A DNA stretch of 64,000 nucleotides from Actinomadura opuntiae (lineage in GTDB: Bacteria > Actinomycetota > Actinomycetes > Streptosporangiales > Streptosporangiaceae). This document shows positions 1 to 8,058 of this stretch, piece by piece (within the stretch, counting starts at the first letter, position 1; each line of letters begins with the position of its first letter). Below the pieces are notes generated by a model that did not search any database, was not told where the DNA came from, and was given only the letters and a program-made list of their open reading frames with translations. The translations under genes were made by a program, and so were the position numbers. The stretch lies in the NCBI RefSeq assembly GCF_030283205.1, contig NZ_JASNWF010000037.1:1-64000 (forward strand), written 5' to 3'.

Positions 1-111
1 CACCCCGCCGGCCGGCCCGCGCGGCGCCCCCGCGCCCGCCGCGGCCGGCCCGGCCCAGACGGCCGGCCCCGCGCCGCGCGGCCGGCCGTCCGCACGAAAG
101 GACACAGGATC
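1..111. other. GC-rich intergenic leader before ahpD
   Basis: Almost pure G/C low-complexity sequence with no credible reading frame. An AAAGGA ribosome binding site lies at about 97-102, ten bases before the ahpD ATG. In related genomes ahpC usually lies directly upstream of ahpD, so the window probably begins just after ahpC; that is inference. Confidence 0.5.
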
Positions 112-654
112 ATGAGCGTTGACGCGCTGAAGAGCGCCCTGCCGGGCTACGCCAAGGACACCAAGCTCAACCTCGGCTCGCTGACCTCCACCTCGCAGCT
201 GTCCGAGCAGCAGCTGTGGGGGACGGTGCTGGCCTGCGCCCTCGCCACCCGGAGCGCGACCGTCATCCGCGAGCTGGCCGAGGAGGCCGGCGACTACCTG
301 ACCGCCGAGGCCTTCGAGGCGGCCAAGGGCGCCGCGTCGATCATGGCGATGAACAACGTGTACTACCGCGCCACGCACCTGATCGGTGACGAGACCTACG
401 CGACGCTGCCCGCCAAGCTGCGGATGTCGATCATCGGCAAGCCGGGCGTGGACAAGGTCGACTTCGAGCTGTGGTGCCTCGCCGTGTCGGCGATCAACGG
501 CTGCGGCCGGTGCCTGGAGTCGCACGAGAAGGTCGTCCGCGAGGCCGGCCTGTCGCGCGAGCTCGTCCAGGAGGCCCTGCGGATCGCCGCCGTCGTGAAC
601 GCGGCCGCCGCGACCCTGGACGCCGAGGCCGCCCTGGCGCCCGCGACCGTCTGA
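112..654 (+). CDS. ahpD: Alkyl hydroperoxide reductase AhpD
   Basis: Thiol peroxidase/adaptor of the carboxymuconolactone decarboxylase fold; in mycobacteria AhpD passes electrons from the dihydrolipoamide system to AhpC. The protein is 180 residues, normal for the family. The catalytic set is visible: Glu119, then CGRC with Cys131 and Cys134, and His138 in the segment NGCGRCLESHE. This matches Glu118, Cys130, Cys133 and His137 of the M. tuberculosis enzyme; the residue between the cysteines is Arg rather than His. The start is set by an AAAGGA site ten bases upstream. It converges on guaA, with a strong hairpin between them. Cytoplasmic. Confidence 0.95.
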   Translation: MSVDALKSALPGYAKDTKLNLGSLTSTSQLSEQQLWGTVLACALATRSATVIRELAEEAGDYLTAEAFEAAKGAASIMAMNNVYYRATHLIGDETYATLPAKLRMSIIGKPGVDKVDFELWCLAVSAINGCGRCLESHEKVVREAGLSRELVQEALRIAAVVNAAAATLDAEAALAPATV

Positions 655-669
655 CATCTCCGCGCGACG

Positions 670-707
670 CGTGAGGCCCGGGTGCTGGAAAGCACCCGGG
701 CCTCACG
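670..707. terminator. Bidirectional hairpin between ahpD and guaA
   Basis: Perfect 17-bp inverted repeat (670-686 and 691-707) closed by a GGAA loop, located 16 bases after the ahpD stop and 16 bases after the guaA stop on the other strand. No clear U-tract, as is common in high-GC actinobacteria. Position between convergent genes supports termination in both directions. Confidence 0.85.
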
Positions 708-722
708 CTTCGCGCGGCGGGA

Positions 723-2297
723 TCACTCCCACTCGATGGTGCCCGGCGGCTTGGACGTGATGTCGACGGCGACCCGGTTGACCTCGCGGACCTCGTTGGT
801 GATCCGGGTCGAGATCTTCTGCAGCAGCTCGTACGGGAGCTTCGCCCAGTCGGCCGTCATGGCGTCCTCGCTGGTCACCGGGCGCAGCACGATCGGGTGG
901 CCGTAGGTGCGGCTGTCGCCCTGGACCCCGACCGACCGGACGTCGGCCAGCAGCACCACCGGGAACTGCCAGATGTCGCGGTCGAGGCCGGCGCGGGTCA
1001 GCTCCTCGCGGGCGATCGCGTCGGCGTCGCGCAGGATGTCCAGGCGGTCGCGGGTGACCGCGCCGATGATCCGGATGCCGAGGCCCGGGCCCGGGAACGG
1101 CTGCCGCCAGACGATCTCCGACGGCAGGCCGAGCTGCTCGCCGAGCGCGCGGACCTCGTCCTTGAACAGCGTCCGCAGCGGCTCGACCAGCTTGAACTGC
1201 AGGTCCTCGGGGAGCCCGCCGACGTTGTGGTGCGACTTGATGTTGGCCGCGCCGGTGCCGCCGCCCGACTCCACGACGTCGGGGTAGAGCGTGCCCTGCA
1301 CGAGGAACTCGACCGGCTCCGCGGCGTTCTCGCCGACGATCTCGCGGGCCGCCTCCTCGAACACCCGGATGAACTCGCGGCCGATGATCTTCCGCTTCTC
1401 CTCCGGGTCGCTGACGCCGTCGAGGGCGGCGAGGAAGCGGTCCTGCGCGTCCACGACGTGCAGGTTCACCCCGGTGGCGGCGACGAAGTCCTTCTCGACC
1501 TGCTCCGGCTCGCCCTTGCGCAGCAGCCCGTGGTCGACGAACACGCAGGTCAGCTGGTCGCCGATGGCGCGCTGGACGAGCGCCGCGGCGACCGCCGAGT
1601 CGACGCCGCCCGACAGCGCGCAGATCGCCCGCTTCCCGCCGACCCGCTCCCGGACGGCCTCGATCGACTCGTCCGCGATGTTCACCATCGTCCAGTTCGG
1701 CCGGCAGCCCGCGCCCTCGTAGAGGAACCGCCGCAGGATCTCCATGCCGTTCTCGGTGTGGAGCACCTCCGGGTGGAACTGCACGCCGAAGAAGCCGCGC
1801 GCCCGGTCCTCCATGCCGGCGACCGGGGTCACGTCCGTGCTCGCCGTCACCGTGAACCCGGCGGGCGCCTCGCGGACGAAGTCGCGGTGCGACATCCACA
1901 CCGCCTGCTCGTGCGGCAGCCCGGCGAACAGCATCCCGGGCGAGGTGACGGCGACGGTCGCGCCGCCGTACTCGGCGACGTCGGAGTTCTCCACCGTCCC
2001 GCCGAGCGCCTGCGCCATCACCTGGTGGCCGTAGCAGATCCCGAGCGTCGGCACGCCCAGCTCGAACAGGCCCTCCGGCGCCGCCGGCGCCCCCTGCTCG
2101 TACACCGACGCCGGCCCGCCCGACAGGATGATCGCCTTCGGCCGCTTGGCGAGCATCTCCGCCGCCGGCATGGTGGACGGCACGATCTCGCTGAACACAT
2201 GGCACTCGCGGACCCGCCGCGCGATCAGCTGCGCGTACTGCGCGCCGAAGTCGACGACGAGAACGGTGTCAAAGGACTGGTCTACGGCCACCAACAC
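723..2297 (-). CDS. guaA: GMP synthase (glutamine-hydrolysing)
   Basis: Converts XMP, glutamine and ATP to GMP, the last step of the guanine nucleotide branch whose first step is encoded by guaB in this window. The 524 residues show an N-terminal class I glutamine amidotransferase with nucleophile Cys88 in GICYGHQ, then the ATP pyrophosphatase P-loop SGGVDS near residue 229, and a C-terminal GMP synthase dimerisation domain ending KPPGTIEWE. Three candidate starts sit together (GTG, TTG, GTG); the AAAGG site spaces best to the third (2291), so the true protein may be two residues shorter. A TAGACT -10 box lies at 2332-2327. Confidence 0.97.
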   Translation of the reverse strand: MLVAVDQSFDTVLVVDFGAQYAQLIARRVRECHVFSEIVPSTMPAAEMLAKRPKAIILSGGPASVYEQGAPAAPEGLFELGVPTLGICYGHQVMAQALGGTVENSDVAEYGGATVAVTSPGMLFAGLPHEQAVWMSHRDFVREAPAGFTVTASTDVTPVAGMEDRARGFFGVQFHPEVLHTENGMEILRRFLYEGAGCRPNWTMVNIADESIEAVRERVGGKRAICALSGGVDSAVAAALVQRAIGDQLTCVFVDHGLLRKGEPEQVEKDFVAATGVNLHVVDAQDRFLAALDGVSDPEEKRKIIGREFIRVFEEAAREIVGENAAEPVEFLVQGTLYPDVVESGGGTGAANIKSHHNVGGLPEDLQFKLVEPLRTLFKDEVRALGEQLGLPSEIVWRQPFPGPGLGIRIIGAVTRDRLDILRDADAIAREELTRAGLDRDIWQFPVVLLADVRSVGVQGDSRTYGHPIVLRPVTSEDAMTADWAKLPYELLQKISTRITNEVREVNRVAVDITSKPPGTIEWE

Positions 2298-2326
2298 GCC
2301 TTTCGCACGGGCCCGGAAAGACCTCC

Positions 2327-2332
2327 AGTCTA
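2327..2332 (-). promoter_or_regulatory. Putative guaA -10 box
   Basis: TAGACT on the minus strand about 30 bases upstream of the guaA start. It fits the actinobacterial TANNNT consensus; no convincing -35 hexamer is seen 17-18 bases further up. Confidence 0.4.
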
Positions 2333-2519
2333 CGGGGCCCCATCCAGGGCCGATGCGCGCGCCCGGGTCACGCCGGTCACATTGGGCGACTGGCCGAAAA
2401 CGGTCGGCATCCGTTTACCTTGATCACACGCGCAGCAGGACTTCTCTCTGATACGTCTTGATAACGCCCTGTGTCCAGTCGTTGTCCGTACGCATTCAGC
2501 GTCCTCCCCTAGGAGTGTC

Positions 2520-3578
2520 GTGAAGCTGCTCGCCGCCGCCGCCCTGCTCGCAGCCCTCGTCCCCGCCGTGCCGACCGGCGCGGGCGCCGCGGCCGGGCGA
2601 GCGCACCCCGACGACGGCCCCGACGGGCGCGCGATCACCGCAGGTCCCGCGGCGCGCTCCGCCAGCGCACGCTCCGCCGCCGCCTCCGGCAGCGCCGCGC
2701 GTGCCGCGGCCCGGCCCGTCGACCCGCACGCGTGCGCCACGCCGCTGGACCGGCTGCGCCGACCCGACGCGCACGTGCGGGAGCGCAACGCCCTGACGCC
2801 GGCGGAGTCCGCGAGCGTCGAGCAGCGCCTCGGCCGGGTCCTCAAGGGCCTCGGGCTCGGCGCCATGGACCGTCCCGACGACCAGTCCGCCCCCTCCGAC
2901 CTGCGCGCCGCCGGCTCGATCAGCGTGCCGGTGTACTTCCACGTCCTGCACGACGGCTCCACCGGCAACGTCCCGACCTCGGTCGTGAAGCGGCAGATCA
3001 GCGTGCTGAACGCGTCCTACGGAGGCCGGTACGGCGGGGCGAACACGCGCGTGTCGTTCCACCTGGAGAAGATCGACCGCACCAACAGGGCGTCGTGGTT
3101 CGACGAGCCGGAGCGCTACGAGGGCACCTACAAGCCGAAGCTCCGCAAGGGCGGCAAGGGCACCCTGAACCTCTACAGCGCCCGCATCGGCGGCGACCTG
3201 CTCGGCTGGTCCACCTTCCCGTGGAAGTACAAGTCCGAGCCGAAGATGGACGGCGTCACCATCCACTACGGCAGCATGCCGGGCGGCCCGATCGACAACT
3301 TCAACCGGGGCTTCAGCGCCACCCACGAGGTCGGCCACTGGCTCGGGCTCTACCACACGTTCCAGGACGGATGCGGCGGCCAGGGCGACCGGGTGTCCGA
3401 CACGCCGGCCGAGCGCGACCCCACCAACGGCTGCCCGTCCGGCAAGGACACCTGCCCCACCGCCGGCAACGACCCCGTCCACAACTTCATGGACTACAGC
3501 TACGACACCTGCATGACGTCGTTCACCGCCGGCCAGGGCGCCCGCATGCACAAGGTCTGGACCGCCTACCGCCGCTAA
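2520..3578 (+). CDS. Secreted M43-family zinc metalloprotease (copy 1)
   Basis: Predicted extracellular metalloendopeptidase of the pappalysin-like M43 family. GTG start with AGGAG five bases upstream. The first ~25 residues (MKLLAAAALLAALVPAVPTG) are a Sec signal peptide, followed by an Ala/Arg/Ser-rich propeptide-like stretch to about residue 115. The zinc motif HEVGHWLGLYH places ligands at His269, His273 and His279 with catalytic Glu270; the Met-turn NFMDYSYD has Met324. Several cysteines in the C-terminal third suggest disulfides. Length 352. A second copy lies at 4718-5626 with roughly 60% identity over the catalytic part (by eye), and an AlkD gene lies between them. Substrate unknown. 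Confidence 0.9.
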   Translation: MKLLAAAALLAALVPAVPTGAGAAAGRAHPDDGPDGRAITAGPAARSASARSAAASGSAARAAARPVDPHACATPLDRLRRPDAHVRERNALTPAESASVEQRLGRVLKGLGLGAMDRPDDQSAPSDLRAAGSISVPVYFHVLHDGSTGNVPTSVVKRQISVLNASYGGRYGGANTRVSFHLEKIDRTNRASWFDEPERYEGTYKPKLRKGGKGTLNLYSARIGGDLLGWSTFPWKYKSEPKMDGVTIHYGSMPGGPIDNFNRGFSATHEVGHWLGLYHTFQDGCGGQGDRVSDTPAERDPTNGCPSGKDTCPTAGNDPVHNFMDYSYDTCMTSFTAGQGARMHKVWTAYRR

Positions 3579-3609
3579 CACCACCCCCTCCCAACAGAAC
3601 AACCCAACT

Positions 3610-3765
3610 ACGCGGCACGCCAACGCGGCACGCCAACGCGGCACGCCAACGCGGCACCTCAGCCCGGCACGCCAACGCGGCACCTCAGCCCGGCACGCCA
3701 ACGCGGCACCTCAGCCCGGCACGCCAACGCGGCACCTCAGCCCGGCACGCCAGCGCGGCGCGTCA
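3610..3765. repeat. 13-bp tandem repeat array (12 units)
   Basis: Twelve head-to-tail 13-bp units fill 3610-3765 exactly. Three copies of ACGCGGCACGCCA come first, then alternating ACGCGGCACCTCA and GCCCGGCACGCCA, and a diverged last unit GCGCGGCGCGTCA. The TCA ending the last unit is the complement of the alkD stop codon, so the array reaches into the gene. The later part is a 26-bp higher-order repeat (four copies). It separates the convergent protease and alkD genes. Confidence 0.95.
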
Positions 3766-4497
3766 GCGTGCCTTGTAGGCGGCCAGGAGGCGGGTGGCGT
3801 CGTCGGTCGGCAGCCGGCGCACGGCCTCGCGGATCGTGACGCCGGAGACGTCGGCAATATGGTCCTGCACCCATGCCTCCACCCAGCCGGGGTCCTTCTT
3901 CGACAGCTCTCGCAGCACCCACCCCAATGCCTTGCGGATGAAGAACTCGTTCTCGCCTATGAGGGCGTCGCCGTACCTGGTGAGCCGGTCCAGATCCGGT
4001 GTTCCGGCCCGGACGCCCGGTAGGAGCGCCAGCAGCGACGTGCGCCGGATCCACAGGTAGGGGTCGCCCACCCACACGTCCAGCGCCTTCCCCAGCTCCG
4101 GGAAGCGGAGGACGAGCACGCCGACCACCTTCTCGGCGAGATGGTCCACCAGCGCCCAGCTCGCCGAGTCGCGGATGAGCCGCTCCGCCACGGCCAGGTC
4201 TCCCGGCTCCAGCAGCTCGACCCGCCTGGCCAGCACCTCCACGGCCGCCATGCGAGCCTCGTGCACGGGACGGCCCTCGTCCGCCGCCGTCCACAGCGCG
4301 TCCACGAGCCCGAGCAGCTCGTCCCGCGCCGGCTTCGCCCTGACCGCCGACAGCGCCACCTTCCGCAGCGCCGGGACGGGCACCCCGATGTGCGCGAGGT
4401 CGCTCTTCAGGTAGCGCTTCTCGCTGTCGGCACGCACCGGGTCGGCCTGGGCGCGCAGCTCGTCCAGGATCCCCGCGGCCTCGCCCTCGACGTCCAT
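3763..4497 (-). CDS. DNA alkylation repair protein, AlkD-type HEAT-repeat glycosylase
   Basis: Likely excises positively charged N3- or N7-alkylpurines from DNA without base flipping. The 244-residue all-helical protein keeps the residues used by Bacillus AlkD: Trp114 and Asp118 in SWALVDHLAEK, Arg151/Arg152 in WIRRTSLLAL, and Trp193 in RKALGWVLRE. ATG start at 4497. The gene lies between two related proteases in a convergent/divergent arrangement with no obvious functional link. Its stop codon is formed by the last unit of the 13-bp array, so the C-terminus could drift with array changes. Confidence 0.9.
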   Translation of the reverse strand: MDVEGEAAGILDELRAQADPVRADSEKRYLKSDLAHIGVPVPALRKVALSAVRAKPARDELLGLVDALWTAADEGRPVHEARMAAVEVLARRVELLEPGDLAVAERLIRDSASWALVDHLAEKVVGVLVLRFPELGKALDVWVGDPYLWIRRTSLLALLPGVRAGTPDLDRLTRYGDALIGENEFFIRKALGWVLRELSKKDPGWVEAWVQDHIADVSGVTIREAVRRLPTDDATRLLAAYKAR

Positions 4498-4518
4498 GCG
4501 ACGAAGCTACGCCGTCCC

Positions 4519-4575
4519 TCCGACGATCCGGCGCTCACGCTACATCGCCGGTCCGACAATCCGGCGCTCGCGCTA
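4519..4575. repeat. Short direct repeat upstream of alkD and protease 2
   Basis: A 24-bp unit (TCCGACGATCCGGCGCTCAC followed by GCTA) at 4519-4542 recurs with two changes at 4552-4575, a 33-bp period. It lies in the divergent intergenic region, so it could be a paired regulatory site or a local duplication; nothing in the sequence decides this. Confidence 0.5.
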
Positions 4576-4717
4576 TGGCACCCGAGTCCCGGTTTTTCGT
4601 TGCTATTCGTCCAGGTTTGCCAAAGACGCGACTCATGTCGGCAATCACCCTTGTTCCAGCGATGACTCCGCTCCCCCCGCGCGCCGTCCCCCGGGCGCGC
4701 CGCCCCCAAGGAGTGCC

Positions 4718-5626
4718 ATGAAACGCGCTGGAATCGCCACCGCCATAGGCATGCTCGCCGCATTCACCGCGTACGCCCCGGCCGCCGCTCCCGCCCTCTC
4801 CGCTCCCGTTCCGGGTGCGAAGTGCAGTTCCGAGCCGGCCGCCGCGCAGGCCCGCGTCCGTGCCGGCTCGCACGCCACCGAGCGCCACCAACCCGGCGCC
4901 GCCAAGGTGGCCGCTATGGAGAAGGACTTCCACAACCGGCTGGGACGGCTCGCCGTGTCCGGCAAGGTCAAGGCCGCTGCTGCGATGACCGTCCGGGTGC
5001 ACTTCCAGGTCATCACCAGCGGCAGTACCGGCAGCCTGTCCGACGCCACCCTCAGCAAGCAGCTGCAGGTCCTCAACAGCGCCTATGCGCCGAGCGGCGT
5101 CTCCTTCACCCTCGCCTCCGTCAAACGGACGAACAACGCGGCGTGGTTCTCCGACCCTGAGGGCAACGAGACCGCGATGAAGAACGCGCTCCACACCGGC
5201 GGCGCCCAAGACCTCAACCTCTACACCGCCGACCTGGGCGACAGCCTCCTCGGCTGGGCCACGTTCCCGAGCGACTACCGTTCCCATCCCAAGATGGACG
5301 GCGTCGTCATCCACTACCAGAGCGTCCCCGGCGGCTCGCTGACCAACTACAACGAGGGCGACACCGCCACCCACGAGGTCGGCCACTGGATGGGGCTCTA
5401 CCACACGTTCCAGGGCGGCTGCAGCGGCCAAGGCGACCGCGTCTCCGACACCCCCGCCGAACAGAGCCCCGCCTCAGGGTGCCCGACCGGTCGTGACACC
5501 TGCTCCTCGTCCGGCCTGGACCCCATCCACAACTTCATGGACTACAGCTACGACTCCTGCATGTACGAGTTCACGCCGGGCCAGACCCAGCGCATGCGCG
5601 ACCAATGGGCCGCCTACCGCGCCTGA
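4718..5626 (+). CDS. Secreted M43-family zinc metalloprotease (copy 2)
   Basis: Paralogue of the protease at 2520-3578. The start is the ATG at 4718, preceded by AAGGAG; the frame is open further upstream but without a signal sequence. Residues 1 to about 28 (MKRAGIATAIGMLAAFTAYA then APAAAPALSA) form a signal peptide. Zinc motif HEVGHWMGLYH: His219, Glu220, His223, His229; the Met-turn HNFMDYSYD follows. The segments GQGDRVSDTPAE and DPIHNFMDYSYDSCM are nearly identical to copy 1. The propeptide region is shorter, giving 302 residues against 352. Confidence 0.9.
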   Translation: MKRAGIATAIGMLAAFTAYAPAAAPALSAPVPGAKCSSEPAAAQARVRAGSHATERHQPGAAKVAAMEKDFHNRLGRLAVSGKVKAAAAMTVRVHFQVITSGSTGSLSDATLSKQLQVLNSAYAPSGVSFTLASVKRTNNAAWFSDPEGNETAMKNALHTGGAQDLNLYTADLGDSLLGWATFPSDYRSHPKMDGVVIHYQSVPGGSLTNYNEGDTATHEVGHWMGLYHTFQGGCSGQGDRVSDTPAEQSPASGCPTGRDTCSSSGLDPIHNFMDYSYDSCMYEFTPGQTQRMRDQWAAYRA

Positions 5627-5639
5627 CCCGGACGGTGGT

Positions 5640-5674
5640 CCCGGCGCCGGAGCGCCACCCCCTCCGGCGCCGGG
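5640..5674. terminator. Bidirectional hairpin after protease 2
   Basis: Perfect 13-bp inverted repeat, CCCGGCGCCGGAG at 5640-5652 with its complement at 5662-5674, loop of nine bases. It lies between convergent genes (protease 2 and the avidin-like gene), as expected of a shared terminator. Confidence 0.8.
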
Positions 5675-5693
5675 CGCCCCTCGTCTCGCGACG

Positions 5694-6080
5694 TCAGACG
5701 CGTGTGAAAGTGTCGGCGTTGGTCATTGCCGCATGCGCCCACGGCAGTTTGAGCAGTTCGGGCGGCCGCCCCGGCGCGGGCGGCTTCACGGCCGAGTCGG
5801 ACACCACATGCCACACCGTCTCCAGCCGCCCGTCACGCAGGAGTCCGGTGAAGGACGCGACGGAGTCGCCGTGCGGCCCCAAACGGCCGAACGCGAAGTG
5901 CACGCACTCGCCGACGTGCAACCCCGTGATCTCGGCATCCTCACCGGCGAACGCGCTGTCGCCGAGCGCGGTGCGGAACGTGCCCCGCAGCCGGCCGCCG
6001 GCGTCGTCGGTGACGACCAGCGTCGATCCGTACTGATTGCGCCACGTGCCGACCCAGCTCACAGTGTTGTCGTTGTGCAT
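5694..6080 (-). CDS. Avidin/streptavidin-family protein, no signal peptide
   Basis: A 128-residue beta-barrel protein of the avidin family. The opening GTWRNQYGSTLVV aligns with the streptavidin segment GTWYNQLGSTFIV and the ending NADTFTRV with GHDTFTKV. By eye, ligand residues equivalent to streptavidin Asn23, Ser27, Trp108, Trp120 and Asp128 are kept, while Tyr43, Ser45, Asn49, Trp79 and Trp92 read as Phe, Thr, Asp, Phe and Phe, so biotin binding may be weaker or altered. Streptavidin is secreted; this protein starts MHNDNTV and shows no signal peptide. The start is uncertain: GGAGGG abuts the ATG at 6080, and a GTG lies six codons on. Confidence 0.8.
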   Translation of the reverse strand: MHNDNTVSWVGTWRNQYGSTLVVTDDAGGRLRGTFRTALGDSAFAGEDAEITGLHVGECVHFAFGRLGPHGDSVASFTGLLRDGRLETVWHVVSDSAVKPPAPGRPPELLKLPWAHAAMTNADTFTRV

Positions 6081-6298
6081 CCCTCCACGATCACCCGCAC
6101 ACCGCCGACGGTCCACACTCCGCCGGGCGGGCGTCCGGCAGTGCCTCCGGCGGCCGGGCCGGCCGAGGTTATCCACAGAATGACGTTCCACTTCCGCCGC
6201 CGTGGGCGGGGCGTGAGCATGGGACGCGGTGGGCCTGTCAGGAAGGGGCCGGCCGCGGCCCGGTTCGGAGGCGGGGACGGACCGGGCCGCGCGACCGG

Positions 6299-8056
6299 TC
6301 AGGTGATCTCGACGATCGGAAGGTGGAGCGCCGCTGGAGCATTCGCGGGAACGACGGGATTCTTCGGAAGGACGGGGGTGATTCTTCGATAGGTGCCGCC
6401 CGGCTCGGGGCGAGTGTCGGCCTCGCCCCGGTTGGGCCAGAAGGACATCGCGCGCTCGGCCTGCGCGGTGATCGTGAGGGACGGGTTGACGCCGAGGTTG
6501 GCGGAGACCGCCGAGCCGTCCACCACGTGCAGGCCCGGATGCCCGTACACCCGGTGGTAGGCGTCGATGACGCCGGATTCGGCGGAGTCGCCGATGGCGC
6601 AGCCGCCGAGGAAGTGCGCGGTCATCGGGACGTCGAACAGGTCGCCCCAGGTGCCGCCGGCGATCCCGCCGATCTCCTCGCCGATCAGGCGGGTCGCCCG
6701 GTGGCCCTCGGGGATCCAGGTGGGGTTCGGTTCGCCGTGCCCCGCGGACGCGCGAACGTCCCAGCCGAACGGCCCCCTCTTCGGGCGCAGGGTGATCGAG
6801 TTGTCCCGGGTCTGCATGACCAGCGCGATCACCGTGCGCTCGGACCAGTGCCGCACGTCGAACAGCTGGAGCAGGTCACGGGGGCGGCGCGCCGCCTCGC
6901 GCGCGAACTTCAGGAGGCGGGGGGTGTGCCGCTCGCCGGGCCGGTCCCCGTCGATCAGCAGGGTCTGCAGGCCGGCGAGCAGGTTGGACCCGCGGCCGTA
7001 GCGGACCGGTTCGATGTGGGTCTCGGGAGTCGGATGGAAGGAGGAGGTGATCGCGACGCCCTTGGAGAAGTCCGGGCCGGGCGTGCCGTTGCGGCGGCCG
7101 CCGCCGAGGATGGCCTCGGAGTTCGTGCGGGTCAGCGCGCCGAGCCGATCGGACAGCCGCGGCAGCAGGCCGGTGCTCTTCAGCTTGTGCAGGAGCTTCT
7201 GCGTGCCGTAGGTGCCGGCGGCGAACACCACCTGCTCGGCGGTGAGCGTCCTGCGGTTGCGCCCGAACGAGCCGGTCCGCACGATCTCGACCGCGTAGCC
7301 GCCGCCCGCCAGCGGCTTCACCGAGGTCACGCGGCTGAGCGGCATCACCCGGGCACCGGCCTTCTCGGCGAGGTACAGGTAGTTCTCGGTGAGCATGTTC
7401 TTCGCGCCGTGGCGGCAGCCCACCATGCACTCGCCGCATTCCAGGCAGCCGCGGCGGCGCGGGCCCGCGCCGCCGAAGAACGGGTCGGGGCTCTCGACGC
7501 CCGCGCCACCGCCGAAGTAGACGCCCACCGGGGTCTTGACGAAGGTGCCGGCCGCGCCCATCCGGTCGGCGACCTTCTTCATGACCTTGTCGGCCTCGGT
7601 CGTGGTCGGGTTCTCCACGACGCCGAGCATCCGCTTGGCCTGGTCGTAGTAGGGGGCCAGCTCGTCCTGCCAGTCGGTGATGTGCGCCCACTGCTTGTCC
7701 TGGAAGAACGGCGCGGGCGGCACGTACAGGGTGTTGGCGTAGTTCAGCGACCCGCCGCCGACGCCCGCGCCGGCCATCACCATGACCCGGCTGGACTTCT
7801 CCCCGCGGATGAGGTGCAACCGCTGGATCCCGGTGAGGCCCAGCGCGGGCGCCCACAGGTAGCGGGAGACGCGCCAGTTCGTCCGGGGCAGCGCGGGGTA
7901 GCGGGAGCCGGGGCCGGCGGACGGGGCGGTGTCGAACCGGCGGCCAGCCTCGATCACGCCGACCTTGTACCCCTTCTCGGTCAGCCGCAGCGCCGAGACG
8001 CTGCCGCCGAATCCCGACCCGACGACGAGCACGTCGTAGTCGTGCTTCACGGCCAT
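6299..8056 (-). CDS. GMC-family FAD-dependent oxidoreductase (ChoD-like)
   Basis: Flavoenzyme oxidising an alcohol or sterol-type hydroxyl; the family includes mycobacterial ChoD, which has a similar location upstream of guaB3. The 585 residues open with the FAD dinucleotide motif VVGSGFGGS (Gly13-Gly18) and an acidic Glu36, and end with the GMC_oxred_C signature around HFLGGCAIG and NLGVNPSLTITAQAE. An internal CLECGECMVGC puts Cys204, Cys207, Cys210 and Cys214 in a CxxCxxCxxxC pattern that looks like an iron-sulfur ligand set. The ATG at 8056 is two bases past the aldehyde dehydrogenase stop, so the two genes form an operon. Substrate unknown. Confidence 0.88.
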   Translation of the reverse strand: MAVKHDYDVLVVGSGFGGSVSALRLTEKGYKVGVIEAGRRFDTAPSAGPGSRYPALPRTNWRVSRYLWAPALGLTGIQRLHLIRGEKSSRVMVMAGAGVGGGSLNYANTLYVPPAPFFQDKQWAHITDWQDELAPYYDQAKRMLGVVENPTTTEADKVMKKVADRMGAAGTFVKTPVGVYFGGGAGVESPDPFFGGAGPRRRGCLECGECMVGCRHGAKNMLTENYLYLAEKAGARVMPLSRVTSVKPLAGGGYAVEIVRTGSFGRNRRTLTAEQVVFAAGTYGTQKLLHKLKSTGLLPRLSDRLGALTRTNSEAILGGGRRNGTPGPDFSKGVAITSSFHPTPETHIEPVRYGRGSNLLAGLQTLLIDGDRPGERHTPRLLKFAREAARRPRDLLQLFDVRHWSERTVIALVMQTRDNSITLRPKRGPFGWDVRASAGHGEPNPTWIPEGHRATRLIGEEIGGIAGGTWGDLFDVPMTAHFLGGCAIGDSAESGVIDAYHRVYGHPGLHVVDGSAVSANLGVNPSLTITAQAERAMSFWPNRGEADTRPEPGGTYRRITPVLPKNPVVPANAPAALHLPIVEIT

Positions 8057-8058
8057 CC

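Noticed and set aside
897..2423. Long plus-strand open frame opposite guaA
   Set aside because: Shadow frame produced by high GC; Arg/Ala/Asp-rich with no motif, while guaA on the other strand is certain. The same applies to long frames opposite glmS, rpoA, groEL, alr and the coiled-coil gene.
3610..3765. Possible CRISPR array
   Set aside because: The units are contiguous 13-mers without unique spacers and no cas genes are nearby.
4496..4717. Upstream in-frame extension of protease 2
   Set aside because: The extension has no homology or signal peptide, whereas the ATG at 4718 gives a classical signal peptide behind AAGGAG.
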